Origin: Nemertoderma westbladi
Lineage: Eukaryota > Xenacoelomorpha > Nemertodermatida > Nemertodermatidae
Reading direction: 5' to 3'
Assembly (NCBI GenBank): GCA_032718475.1
Contig: JAUCBJ010001083.1
Coordinates: forward strand, 1 to 28,507
Length of the DNA stretch: 28,507 nt
The translations under genes were made by a program, and so were the position numbers. Below the pieces are notes generated by a model. The model worked only from the letters and a program-made list of their open reading frames with translations, did no database searches and had not been told where the DNA came from. Below are positions 19,867 through 28,507 of the stretch, piece after piece (the first letter of the stretch is position 1; each line of letters starts with the position of its first letter).

Positions 19867-21159
19867 TTAGTAAGTAAAACTCATGGTGTGACAAACAGTT
19901 GTTGAAGGTGGAACTTCGCAATGGAACTGTTCGTTGTACAGAGGATGATGGTAGCTTAACGGTTGATAGTAACCACTAGCGGACAGTCCAGAACGTATTT
20001 CCATTTGTGATATAATATTACTACCGTTAGATGGCGTTGCATTGGCGGCTTGAAATTCTGGCAATCTGTTGGAATTACTAAACGGGAGTTTATTCATTAA
20101 AGTTGTGTAACTTGGGTTACCAGCCCCGGTAGAATTGCAGGCCCTGTCGGCTGCTGTTTGTGCCAGAGACCATATCTTCGGTTTGGGTTTGTCTTCCATG
20201 GCATCCTTCATGGAATCATCTGAGTCGCAGTCCTCGTCAGTGACATTAACGTTATCGGTGTTTCTGCAGCTGCTGGAAACCTAAACGGCAAAGTAGAATA
20301 CAGGAGTTACAAAAGTTTAATTTATTTTATAATTTTACTTTTAATCAATTTTAAGTTAGGATAAAAAAACGACCAGAGTTCGTAGTTCATTCGCGGATCT
20401 TTACTTCCGATGGCCCTCGACTGGTTTTCCTTTCGTCGTTCTCCCCACAACTGCATAAATTGACGATTTTATCCCGTCAGGCCGACAGTATATAGGAACT
20501 TTCAACTACATTAGGAACTACCTGTGCACCTGTATTTTACGAGGTGCTAACTGCTGATGACCGTATATGGAAGTATAGTACCGAAGACTAAGGCGTTAGT
20601 TTTTTATGCCGCTAACATGTTACTTTGAGGCGTTCTGATTCCCGAGGCTATATTTGCACACTTTAATAACGTTATTTTGTGTTACAGTTACAAAACAAAT
20701 ATGAGCACGCTGTAAAGTGTCAATTTATACTCATGTAGTAAATGATATTGTTAATACGATTCTGCCAGAAAATATTTTCCATCTAATATTATATAGATTA
20801 TTTAGTTTCAATTTGATGTAGAGATGAGTCACTTATACTATTAGAATACTAAAATGTAATTGATCGCAGGTAAATGTTATCGAATTATTTATATTATATT
20901 GGTCGAGCTGATTTTATTTGTCACGTAAAACGCCGAAGTTTACCTCATTATGTTCCGAAGTATCGTTGCTGGACTTGGTATTAGCAGCGGGTGTGACTGT
21001 CCTCCTCATTGTTCTGTCGTTTATATCTCCGTACTTATCTACTACGTCATCTGGTTCAGAAAGGGTCTCCTGTATCTGTCCACATCGGTTTCTAGGAGTC
21101 CACGTCATTTTGTTGTCTTTCTTTAACCTTCTCCGAGCGTTCGCAAACCACGTCGATAC
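19867..21159 (-). CDS. Irx: Iroquois-class homeobox protein, last two exons (5' part missing)
   Basis: Two exons are visible: 21159-20944 (72 codons, acceptor TCTCCAG, donor GTAAAC) and 20280-19867 (137 codons plus stop, acceptor CGTTTAG), phase 0 throughout. The first opens with homeodomain helix 3, [20 protein letters not shown], then TPRNR; Ala at homeodomain position 50 is typical of Iroquois among TALE proteins. The exon break just before VSTW lies where I recall Iroquois genes having an intron. The second exon has an acidic DEDCDSDD patch and [12 protein letters not shown], the Iroquois KPKIWSLA motif. The C-terminus is Ser/Asn/Tyr-rich. Iroquois proteins bind DNA and act in patterning. 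Helices 1-2 and the N-terminus must lie on exons above 21170; I find none up to 28507, so the upstream intron is at least 7.3 kb. Confidence 0.93.
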
Positions 21160-21264
21160 CTGGAGATATTAATAGGAGAGGTTATGGATTAAAGTTTGAA
21201 CAAATTTGCAATAGTTTTTTCTGAGCTATTTTGTACTGTATTTATCTCTTATCTTGATGATGAG

Positions 21265-21572
21265 TCAGTGCCATCATAGCTAGCTTTATCTTTGCCCCAC
21301 CGGTGTCAGTGTCATCTTTGTTATTATAGCCAGCATTATCTAACTCTAAACTGTGTCACTGTTGTCTTTGTTATTATAGCCAGCATTATATAACTCTCAA
21401 CTGTGTCACTGTCGTCTTTGTTATTATAGCCAGCATTATCTAACTCTCAACTGTGCCACTGTTGTCTTTGTTATTATAGCCAGCATTATCTAACTCTCAA
21501 CTGTGCCACTGTCGTCTTTGTTATTATAGCCAGCATTATCTAACTCTCAACTGTGCCACTGTCGTCTTTGTT
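21265..21572. repeat. 50-bp minisatellite, left block
   Basis: TTATTATAGCCAGCATTATC recurs at 21321, 21371, 21421, 21471 and 21521, an exact 50-base period, with a degenerate unit before. The same unit fills 26300-26857, so the LINE block between lies within one array. It sits in the presumed upstream intron of the Iroquois gene. Confidence 0.93.
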
Positions 21573-21576
21573 CTAA

Positions 21577-21837
21577 TGTTCTAATGAGCGGAGGAGCCGT
21601 TGGGCTCCCTCTAGTGATTCTGAGAGTACTCCTAAGTCATCAGCAAAGTCTAGATCAGTTAGGTACTTGGCAGGATTTCCTCGACTTCTGGAGCCAGTAG
21701 GTGGAGTTATCATCACCTCATCATCATTATGATGATCTCAGGACATGCGTAGAACTTAGTCAACCACAATTATGAACAAGAATGGTGCAAGTGTGTCTCC
21801 CTGGAGGACGCCCCATAACACTTCAAATGGTTCTGTG
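21577..21837 (-). mobile_element. LINE fragment covering the reverse transcriptase core
   Basis: This stretch is nearly identical to 22592-22852 of the adjacent long LINE. It covers the region around the FADD catalytic box and the preceding QGDTLAPFLF motif region. At one site near 21699 it has an extra base compared with the long copy, and with that base the reverse transcriptase frame reads through correctly. It ends abruptly at GGTTCTGTGTC, where the 3' tail of the long LINE begins. Confidence 0.85.
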
Positions 21838-21880
21838 TCTACTACTACTAGGATCGGCATGCTGCATTGCAGCTGCATTT

Positions 21881-22706
21881 TTAAGAATGCTGTGCCGGCT
21901 TGTCAACAAAATTGCACCGCCACAACTCCCTATCACCCATGACATTTGCTAGATCATCCGCATCTTTAAGGCCAGTGTCCTTTAAGATGCGTCTCAAGAA
22001 AGTCATGGGCTGTCCACCATGCTTATTCACTCCATGAGGCTGCCAAAGTACAAGATTATGCACTGGCTGGTCCTCACGGCGAAAGCAATGTCCTGCAAAG
22101 CGGAGGCGATTTTGTTCTAGTGTCAAGCTTGGGGGAACCAATGAGACACCTCCAATGTTATATAGTGTCTGGTTGGAGATGTGTGCATTGTACTTGACAC
22201 AATGTACCCGGCGTAGCATTCTTGTGAATGTGCCATCCAGAGATTTGGTGTCCTCGGCAGTTAGAGCCCAGCATGGACTCCCGTAGAGGAGTACTGGAAC
22301 TACTGCTGCTCTAAATAATCGGACCTTAAGTTTCCGATTAATTCTAGGTGACTTCCAAATCCTGGAAAGCCTATTCAAGGCTGCCCATGCCTTTCCCTTA
22401 CGTATTCGAAGGTCCTCACCTGACTTCCGGATCCATGATCCCAGGTAACAGAAGTCGTCCACATGCTCAAGCATACCATCCTTTGAGCTTATGCTCATCC
22501 GATCAGAGACTTGCTGAGGACTTTCAAAGTTAACTGTCAGAATTTTGGTCTTTCTGGAGTTAATAAAAAGACCAACACTAGAAGCAGCATGTTCTAATGA
22601 GCTGAGGAGCCGCTGGGCTCCCTCTAATGATTCTGAGAGTACTCCTAAGTCATCAGCAAAGTCTAGATCAGTTAGGTACTTGGCAGGATTTCCTCGACTT
22701 CTGGAG
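21881..22706 (-). pseudogene. LINE reverse transcriptase: FADD box and C-terminal domain
   Basis: The frame is open from about 22706, with LTDLDFADDLGVLSESLEGA (the catalytic FADD box), the thumb region (NSRKTKIL), and a C-terminal domain with VLLYGSPCWALTAEDTKSLD and NRLRFAGHCFRRED. It ends at a stop at 21881. It is separated from the upstream reverse transcriptase frame by a one-base deletion near 22700. The same region recurs in the truncated copy at 1501-2049. Confidence 0.85.
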
Positions 22707-23735
22707 CCGTAGGTGGAGTTCTCATCACCCCATCATCATTATGATGATCTAAGGACATGCGTAGAACATAGTCAACCACAATAATGAACAAGAATGGTGC
22801 AAGTGTGTCTCCTTGGAGGACGCCCCATAACACTTCAAATGGTTCTGTGTCACCGTCAACAGTAGACACAAATGTTGTCGAACCATCGTATACTGATCTG
22901 ATTGCTGCAATAATTTCATCAGGAATCCCATATAATGAAAGTATGCTGAACATACGTGAGCGAGAGACTGAATAAAAGGCCTTGAAGAAGTCAACAAAGA
23001 TAACAGCCAGATGCCTGTCTTTCTTTTTTGATAACTCTTCAATTATCCTTCTAAGTGCCAAAATGGGCTCCATGGTCCCACGACCTTTACGGAACCCATT
23101 CGGATTTCCACGGAGCAGTTTCTCAATGGGATCCCTGATGCGATTTAATAGAATTCTATTGTATAGCTTTGCAGCAATCGAAATCAATGAGATTCCCCGA
23201 AAAGAACCATAGAGTGTTAGGTTGCCCTTCTTGGGAACTGGCACCAACTTATTTGTTTTCATTTCTTGTGGGACTCTTGTTGTTCGATACATGTCTAATA
23301 TGATGGGATAGATGAGCTTTAAACACTCAGGTATTTTAAAGACCTCAGGGGGAACACCATCTACTCCACTGGCACGATTGGTCTTAATGCCCTTTGCAGC
23401 AGCCTTCACTTCTGCAAATGAGATATCACCAATGGGAATATCTGGGAGTACAGACTCAGACACTTTTACTTCTATAAAGTTACCAGGCAATACCCTGTCA
23501 TTATTGAGAAGCTTTTCAAAGTCGGCCTTCCAACCATTGAGGCGATCAGCTGGTGATTCAGCCTTAACCTTGGTGGTTGGTTGGCTTTTTCGACCAGCAA
23601 GCAAGTTGATCGATCTCCATACCTGGGATGATTGCCTGCTGTCGTCAGCATCATTGATGGCATCAACCTGTTGGTTTATTAGCTCCTGTAAATTAACAGA
23701 GTACTGCCTGTTCAGGGACCTAGATGCAGCCTTAA
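22672..23735 (-). pseudogene. LINE reverse transcriptase: finger and palm domains
   Basis: About 355 codons. Landmarks in order: an RASGVDGVPPEVF stretch, KLVPVPKKGN, FRGISLISIAAKLYNRIL, NGFRKGRGT, motif A IFVDFFKAFYSVSR and GVLQGDTLAPFLF. In motif A the first Asp (VDF) remains, but the AFDSV-type Asp is Tyr. The frame is cut at its N-terminal side by the TTAA transposon at 23736-24446 and at the other end by a one-base deletion. Catalysis by this copy is very unlikely. Confidence 0.88.
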
Positions 23736-24446
23736 GGGGGGGGTACACCATTTTCGGACAACTCTTCGATTTATCACTCTCAGCGTTTCAAAATTGTTTG
23801 GTTTCGGCTAAAATTTGGCATATAGGTGCCTAAGATGCTATTCTACATGACAGGTCAGAAAACAATTTTTTTCCGCTATTTAATATTAGTTAATACTAGT
23901 TAACAACAAAAAAAACTTGGTTGCGCTTAAAACCCTAAGGCTTTTACAGTTTTGATTCTAATCATATGAAAGTTTTTTTATATGATAGATCAAAGATGGG
24001 GCAACATAACTATCAGGCGAAATTTTGTTAAAATAATTCTGCACCGCTAGGTGGCGCTGCAAATTTATGCTAATTTTTAGGTTTTTTATAAATAGTATTA
24101 AATTTTATTAATAAAAAATTCCGAAAAGTTGCCTGATACTTTTATGCAGGGTGGCTATGTAGACACCCACAGAAAGTTTCAGACTAATTACTCAAAAATT
24201 GTAGAAGTAGTAGGGTTTTGAAGTTGACAATTTCATAAAAAAAATATTTGGAGATAATCAACCTTTCATTATACATAGTAATAGTAATTTCAATAGGATT
24301 CCCTAAATGGAAATTTACATAACTTGAAAACTAAAAGAGCTATTAAATAGCGGTTTTCAGATTTGGAAACACCATTCAATGGTGCATTATAATAGACCAT
24401 AAAAAAAATTTCGACATATTTTGGACCAAAATGGTGTACCCCCCCC
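23736..24446. mobile_element. 711-bp TTAA-flanked non-autonomous DNA transposon
   Basis: Both ends carry the 19-bp inverted repeat GGGGGGGGTACACCATTTT (23736-23754 and the complement at 24428-24446). They are flanked by TTAA duplications (23732-23735 and 24447-24450). The right end also folds on itself (ACCATTTTGG paired with CCAAAATGGT). The inside is AT-rich, with no coding capacity. TTAA targets are used by piggyBac and Kolobok elements; ends starting with G fit Kolobok better, which is a guess. The element sits in the LINE reverse transcriptase frame. Confidence 0.9.
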
Positions 24447-24450
24447 TTAA

Positions 24451-25807
24451 CTGCATTCTTGGCCGCTGTAGTCTGTTTGAGTCGGGACTCTTTCTGCGCC
24501 TTGTAGAGGTCATTTCGGCACTTCTGAATTTTGTTGTCAGTCCAGGGGGCCCGTTTCCTGTTTCGATACAGGAACTGTTTCTGCAGCTGCTAACTTAACT
24601 GCCTCTGTGAAGGCAGTATAGCCCTCACAGTGATCTGCCGCCTCAGAGGCAAGAACCTCATACCTGTTACTCAGCTGTAGTGTGAAGCTGGATCTCACAC
24701 TTGGCTGTTGCAACAGAGAGGACCAGTCATGCCGCGGCAAGGCAGGTTTCGTTGTTCTGCTAGCACGCAGACTAAGTCTTACCTTGGCCACAATAAGGCA
24801 ATGATCACTGGAGAATGGTCGTAGTGTAAATGCATTACAGTCTTGTATAGAGCTCATGTATTTGCTACGAAACAGGATATGATCTATCTGGGACTTGTGA
24901 CCACTGGGTCCACTATGAGTCCATAGCTTTCCAGTTCGCTTCTTGAACTGGGTTCCAGCCGAAAACAATCCATTTCCAGAGATAAAATCCTGAAGATGGA
25001 CGGAATTTCGGTTAACACTATTGCTATAGACCCAGGTGATTGATGCAGACTTGCATTAAAGTCTGCCAGGAATGTTAAGAATGCATGCTGATCCACTCCA
25101 TCAGTAGCTGCTTGTAGATTCTGGTAGAAATTTTCCACCTCCTCTACAGGGGCAACACTAGTTGGAGAGTAGCACACAATCAGAACCACCTTAGGAAACT
25201 TCTTAGCCAGTCTTCCAGAACATGAGAAGTGGCAACGGATGATGCGGTTAGAGATTTGGTCTATTTTGTATAATGCTGCATGTGCAGTTGGATTCATCAA
25301 AAGACCAATTCCACCATTGCCACTATCATCTGCTGAAGCGAGGGCGAGTCGCCAACCGCCCCCCATGTCCTCATTCAGAACCTCACCAGTCTGTCCTGTC
25401 TGCATTCGGTGCTCTTGAACACCCACTGCACTAAGAGAAAGCTTATCTGCCAAGGCAGTCAGCTCACCTTGTCGCATTGGGGGCCCGTGTGTTAGGGTGT
25501 TTACTGAGGCTAGTCTAGTGACTTGCCTCAGATTCACCAATGGCTTTGTTGGTCGGGGTGGAACATGAGAGTAGCCTCCAACTCCAGAATCCCTCTCCCC
25601 CTCACAATCTGGCCTCCCTGGTGACCCAGGGTTTGGGCCAGAAAGGTCACCAGGAAAGGGACTCAAAGAATTGTTTGCCGCTCTCTCTCCAGTAGGGGGT
25701 GAGACAGGCAGCCGGTCAGGAGATAACTGACGCCTGTGAGGCCGATTGTGTCCAGTCATTCCACTGGCCTCTAGTGGCCGGACCTCCGCATTACTAATGT
25801 AATCCAT
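24451..25807 (-). pseudogene. LINE apurinic-type endonuclease
   Basis: N-terminal frame 25807-24884: a Pro/Ser/Gly-rich leader of about 85 residues, then the endonuclease signatures ASVNTLT, VGVQEHR (catalytic Glu), NGGIGLLMNP, CYSPTS and FLADFNASLHQSPG. A one-base shift near 25025 moves the frame to 24968-24537, which carries QIDHILFRSKY and SSDHCLIVAKVRLSLR (the catalytic SDH). A second shift near 24555 leads to TDNKIQKCRNDLYKAQKES, which runs up to the transposon at 24450. The domain nicks target DNA to prime reverse transcription; this copy is broken. Confidence 0.87.
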
Positions 25808-26299
25808 AGTGGGGGTTGGGGGTGCTTTTTTGCCGAGTCAGCTCTCGGGGCAAATACCACACCCTGGGGTGTCGCAGGGTGGGTGTCGCAGTGGAGTCAG
25901 ATATGAGGCCCATCACCCATGGTCACCCACGGCCCATCGCACATGACCCACCATTGGCTGTGCAGCTCATCTGCTGGGTCATGCCCTGTACCCGTGCCGC
26001 CAGGTGCAGGTCGCAGTGAAGTGCACTCAGAGTGGACATGAGAACACTCTACTCCTGACCAGCCATTGGTAGATCACCATCTGCCTGGCCATGCCATATA
26101 CCCCTGCAGCCAAGTATATGGGTCCTTAATCCAGGACCAAGGGCGTCCTTATCCCAGAACGAAAGGGGGTCCTAGTTACAGGACCAGATTTGCTCTAGTA
26201 AGAGGGTCTATGCAGCTACAGGTGGCACCTCCTTTATGCTGCGTGGAGGTGGCAAGTTTTCTTGATCAATGACCTAGAATACCTGACCTGACCTGAATC

Positions 26300-26857
26300 A
26301 ATGTCAATGTCAATGTCATCTATGTTATTATAGCAAACATTATCTACAGTATCTCTCTCACCTGTGTCAATGTCATCTTTGTTATTATAGCTAGCATTAT
26401 CTATCTCTCACATATTTTATGTCATCTATTTTATTATAGCTAGTATTATCTATCTCTTACCTGTGTCAGTGTCATCTTTGTTATTATAACCAGCATTATC
26501 TAACTCTAAACTGTGCCACTGTCGTCTTTGTTATTATAGCCAGCATTATCTAACTCTCTACTGTGCCACTATCGTCTTTGTTATTATAGCCAGCATTATC
26601 TAACTCTCAACTGTGTCAATGTCATCTTTGTTATTATAGCCAGCATTATCTATCTCTTACCTGTGTCAGTGTCATCTTTGTTATTATAGCCAGCATTATC
26701 TAACTCTCAACTGTGTCAATGTCATCTTTGTTATTATAGCCAGCATTATCTAACTCTCAACTGTGTCAATGTCATCTTTGTTATTATAGCCAGCATTATC
26801 TAACTCTCACCTGTGTCAGTGTCATCTTTGTTATTATAGCCAGCATTATCTTTTCTC
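26300..26857. repeat. 50-bp minisatellite, right block
   Basis: About eleven units of the array seen at 21265-21572. TTATTATAGC recurs every 50 bases from 26431 to 26831; the first two or three units are more diverged. Unit variants include CTGTGTCAATGTCATC and CTGTGCCACTGTCGTC. Confidence 0.93.
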
Positions 26858-27095
26858 CCTTTGTTGGATACGGGTTCTTTCGATGCTCATAAAGCCAGGC
26901 TTTCAATGTGCTGGTTGTTTCTCTCGTTGCGTTCTTCCTTCGAATACCTACACATATATATATATTTTTATATTTTATATTTACTTATATATTTATTTTA
27001 TAGTCACCACAGGTTCATCCTTCTTTATGTTGAATCTGTTTTATTATCATTTATTATCAAGAATATGTTAGCTATTAATTTATAAAAAAATTAAG
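26858..27095. other. Non-coding AT-rich stretch
   Basis: Runs of TATATATA and TTTATATTTTATA; open frames here are low-complexity. Nothing recognised. Confidence 0.4.
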
Positions 27096-27334
27096 TTCTA
27101 GAACAAGGATTTTTTGTTCTAGAATATTTTCTAGAATAGTTCCGTATAGAACTGCATTTTTAAAACATATGTCATTGTTACTATGGCAACGTTGAAGAGT
27201 TCTAGAACAATAGACAAGTATTATATACTATTCTAGAACATAAATAAAATAAAAAATATTATGTTCTAGAACATATAGCTAGATTTTTTTAAATTTGAAA
27301 TAGCTAGTAAATAAAATAAATTTTTTTTTAGATT

Positions 27335-27578
27335 TTAAAATAGCAATTTTCCCTCACGTATCTGACGTCTCCACAAGTATTCGGTAAGTTTTTCAGATAA
27401 TTTATCTTGATAGGCATTGCACTCCTTGCACAATGCCCTTGCGTCATAAATTTTTATAATTTTTAGCCTAAACTTTCGTTTAATCGCTTTGAGTTGACCT
27501 TTGTGCATTTCGCAACCCTTTGGATTTTCTGGACATTCTTTACATATTTCCTGTTGTATATTTACCGACTGCTGTTAT
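27335..27578 (-). CDS. Possible cysteine-rich coding fragment, unrecognised
   Basis: The minus strand is open from an upstream stop just above 27578 to a TAA at 27335-27337, about 80 codons, in a region that is otherwise full of stops. The peptide has CKECPENPKGCEMH and later LCKECNAY, two C-x2-C pairs plus a C-x2-H, which could bind zinc, with a basic stretch (KAIKRKFRLKIIK) between. The only in-frame ATG lies in the middle, so it would need an upstream exon; a weak acceptor (GTATAACAG) precedes it. A second short open stretch without a Met (27790-27685) lies upstream on the same strand. It could be an exon of a gene or a transposon relic. Confidence 0.3.
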
Positions 27579-27930
27579 ACATTAAACAATTTTTTTATTA
27601 CTAGCTATTTTAAATTTTAAAAATCACTAGTTCTAGAACAATAATGTTTTTATTTTATTTTTGTACTCTCCCCATTTCAAAATATCAAATTTTTGCAAAA
27701 AAAATCTTGCCCCCAGTCACCACCCCCAGTTTTAACTCGATGGCATGGCCTTGTACATAGTACGCCTTGATCCGTTGACCAGACTTTTTATACTAGCTAG
27801 TTTTTACAATTATAATATAAATTATTAATATTAATAAATGACAGCAAATGTTCTAGAATATTTCATATGAACGTTAGATATCACTCAAGAAAAATATTAA
27901 TGTTCTAAAACACATCTTTTTTCTAGAACA

Positions 27931-28507
27931 TTATATTTAAAAAATGATTTTTTAAACTAGCCAGTTTTTGCTACATTTTTTAAATGTTGTAGAACATGTT
28001 AGCTATCAATTAAGGTTCTGGAACACACTTTTTTTGTTCTAGAACATTTTTTCGAAAAAAATTAATAGTACAGGGATCGTTAGCCTATATTTTTTTTTTT
28101 TTTTTCATTTCATTATCATTATTTATATTTAACATAATAATTAAAAAAACATTAAATTAAAATAAAGGGAGAAGTTACCAGGCAATAAGATGCACTTAGG
28201 ATAACAGTTTAGATACATAGTAATATTTATAAAATAAAATAAAATATTTATATTATATATTATATATTATATATATTATATATTATATATTATATTATAT
28301 ATTATATATATATTTATTTATATATATAAAATATTTATATTTAAAAAATGATTTTTTAAACTAGCCAGTTTTTGCTACATTTTTTAAATGTTGTAGAACA
28401 TGTTAGCTATCAATTAAGGTTCTGGAACACACTTTTTTTGTTCTAGAACATTTTTTCGAAAAAAATTAATAGTACAGGGATCGTTAGCCTATATATTTTT
28501 TTTTTTT
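27931..28507. repeat. Direct repeat of about 165 bp, 404 bp apart
   Basis: The segment from TTATATTTAAAAAATG to GGATCGTTAGCCTATAT occurs at 27931-28090 and again from 28335 to the window end. It looks near-identical and finishes in a T run each time. This may be a tandem 404-bp unit, a recent duplication, or an assembly effect; the window ends inside the second copy. Confidence 0.85.
28230..28343. repeat. AT microsatellite
   Basis: Irregular (TATAT)n and ATATTATAT tracts between the two copies of the direct repeat. Confidence 0.9.

Larger units (their letters stand above)
21838..26290 (-). mobile_element. Nearly full-length non-LTR retrotransposon (LINE), decayed
   Basis: Read on the minus strand: a GC-rich 5' region (26290-25813) with two related CATCTGC..GGCCATGCC blocks, then an apurinic-type endonuclease, a reverse transcriptase, a C-terminal domain ending in RRLRFAGHCFR-like sequence, and a 3' end with GCAGCTGCAATGCAGCATGC and an (AGT)n tail. 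Without the 711-bp transposon inserted in it, the element is about 3.7 kb with one long frame. That size and the short-microsatellite tail suggest an RTE-like clade, but this is not certain. Frameshifts near 25025, 24555 and 22700 inactivate it. It has landed in a 50-bp minisatellite. Confidence 0.88.
27096..28448. repeat. Cluster of 11 TTCTAGAA palindromes
   Basis: Exact TTCTAGAA occurs at 27096, 27117, 27129, 27200, 27231, 27264, 27631, 27851, 27921, 28037 and 28441, often extended to TGTTCTAGAACA. Near matches (TTCTGGAA, TTGTAGAA, TTCTAAAA) lie between. Spacing is irregular, so this is not a simple tandem array. Elsewhere in the window I noticed the word only in the two arms of the large inverted repeat. 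Confidence 0.8.

Noticed and set aside
23312-23833. 173-codon plus-strand open frame
   Set aside because: It is the complement of the LINE reverse transcriptase frame and shows no domain of its own.
25816-26272. Two 67-68 codon plus-strand frames in GC-rich DNA
   Set aside because: They lie in the presumed 5' untranslated region of the minus-strand LINE and contain related repeated blocks.

Overview
The window is animal nuclear DNA: AT-rich, with introns and many repeats, and with two clear animal gene families (a filamin-type actin cross-linker and an Iroquois TALE homeobox gene). The repeat landscape (tRNA-derived SINEs, an endonuclease/reverse-transcriptase LINE, small DNA transposons, frequent TAGGCCTA-like words) suggests a marine invertebrate, perhaps a deuterostome. 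The species cannot be fixed from the sequence alone.

Layout: 1-2.1 kb holds short tandem repeats and a 5'-truncated LINE copy with a 12-bp target duplication. 2.5-4.2 kb (minus) is a two-exon gene for a two-pass membrane protein resembling the TMEM74/neurensin family. 3.1-3.5 kb, in that gene's intron, is an inverted SINE. 5.3-5.5 kb is a second tRNA-like fold-back element. 5.8-6.25 kb is a CpG-containing, TATA/CRE-like block that may be the promoter and untranslated exon of the next gene. 6.35-6.75 kb is a small DNA transposon.

8.37-18.94 kb (plus) is a four-exon, 1033-residue filamin with three calponin-homology domains and about seven filamin repeats, the architecture of Drosophila Jitterbug. 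Splice phases (0, 0, 2) join cleanly and the protein ends inside the window. Its last intron (12584-18769) is the most unusual part. It contains a 43-bp minisatellite made of the 3' end of exon 3 plus its own 5' splice site, with about three copies beside the exon and about 34 further on. The two blocks are separated by a 4.4-kb inverted-repeat complex holding a ~50-copy 30-bp minisatellite, LINE relics, and a SINE that itself carries a nested LINE 3' end.

19.87-21.16 kb (minus) carries the last two exons of an Iroquois homeobox gene, convergent with the filamin gene; its 5' exon(s), with homeodomain helices 1-2, are not seen. From 21.3 to 26.9 kb its upstream side is a 50-bp minisatellite interrupted by a nearly full-length but decayed LINE, which is itself broken by a 711-bp TTAA-type DNA transposon. 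The last 1.6 kb is very AT-rich, with 11 exact TTCTAGAA palindromes, a small cysteine-rich open stretch and a repeated terminal segment.

The three host genes (membrane/autophagy-type protein, actin cross-linker, transcription factor) have no evident functional link. I found no wholly new gene system. The strongest unexpected signal is the splice-donor-derived minisatellite inside the filamin gene.
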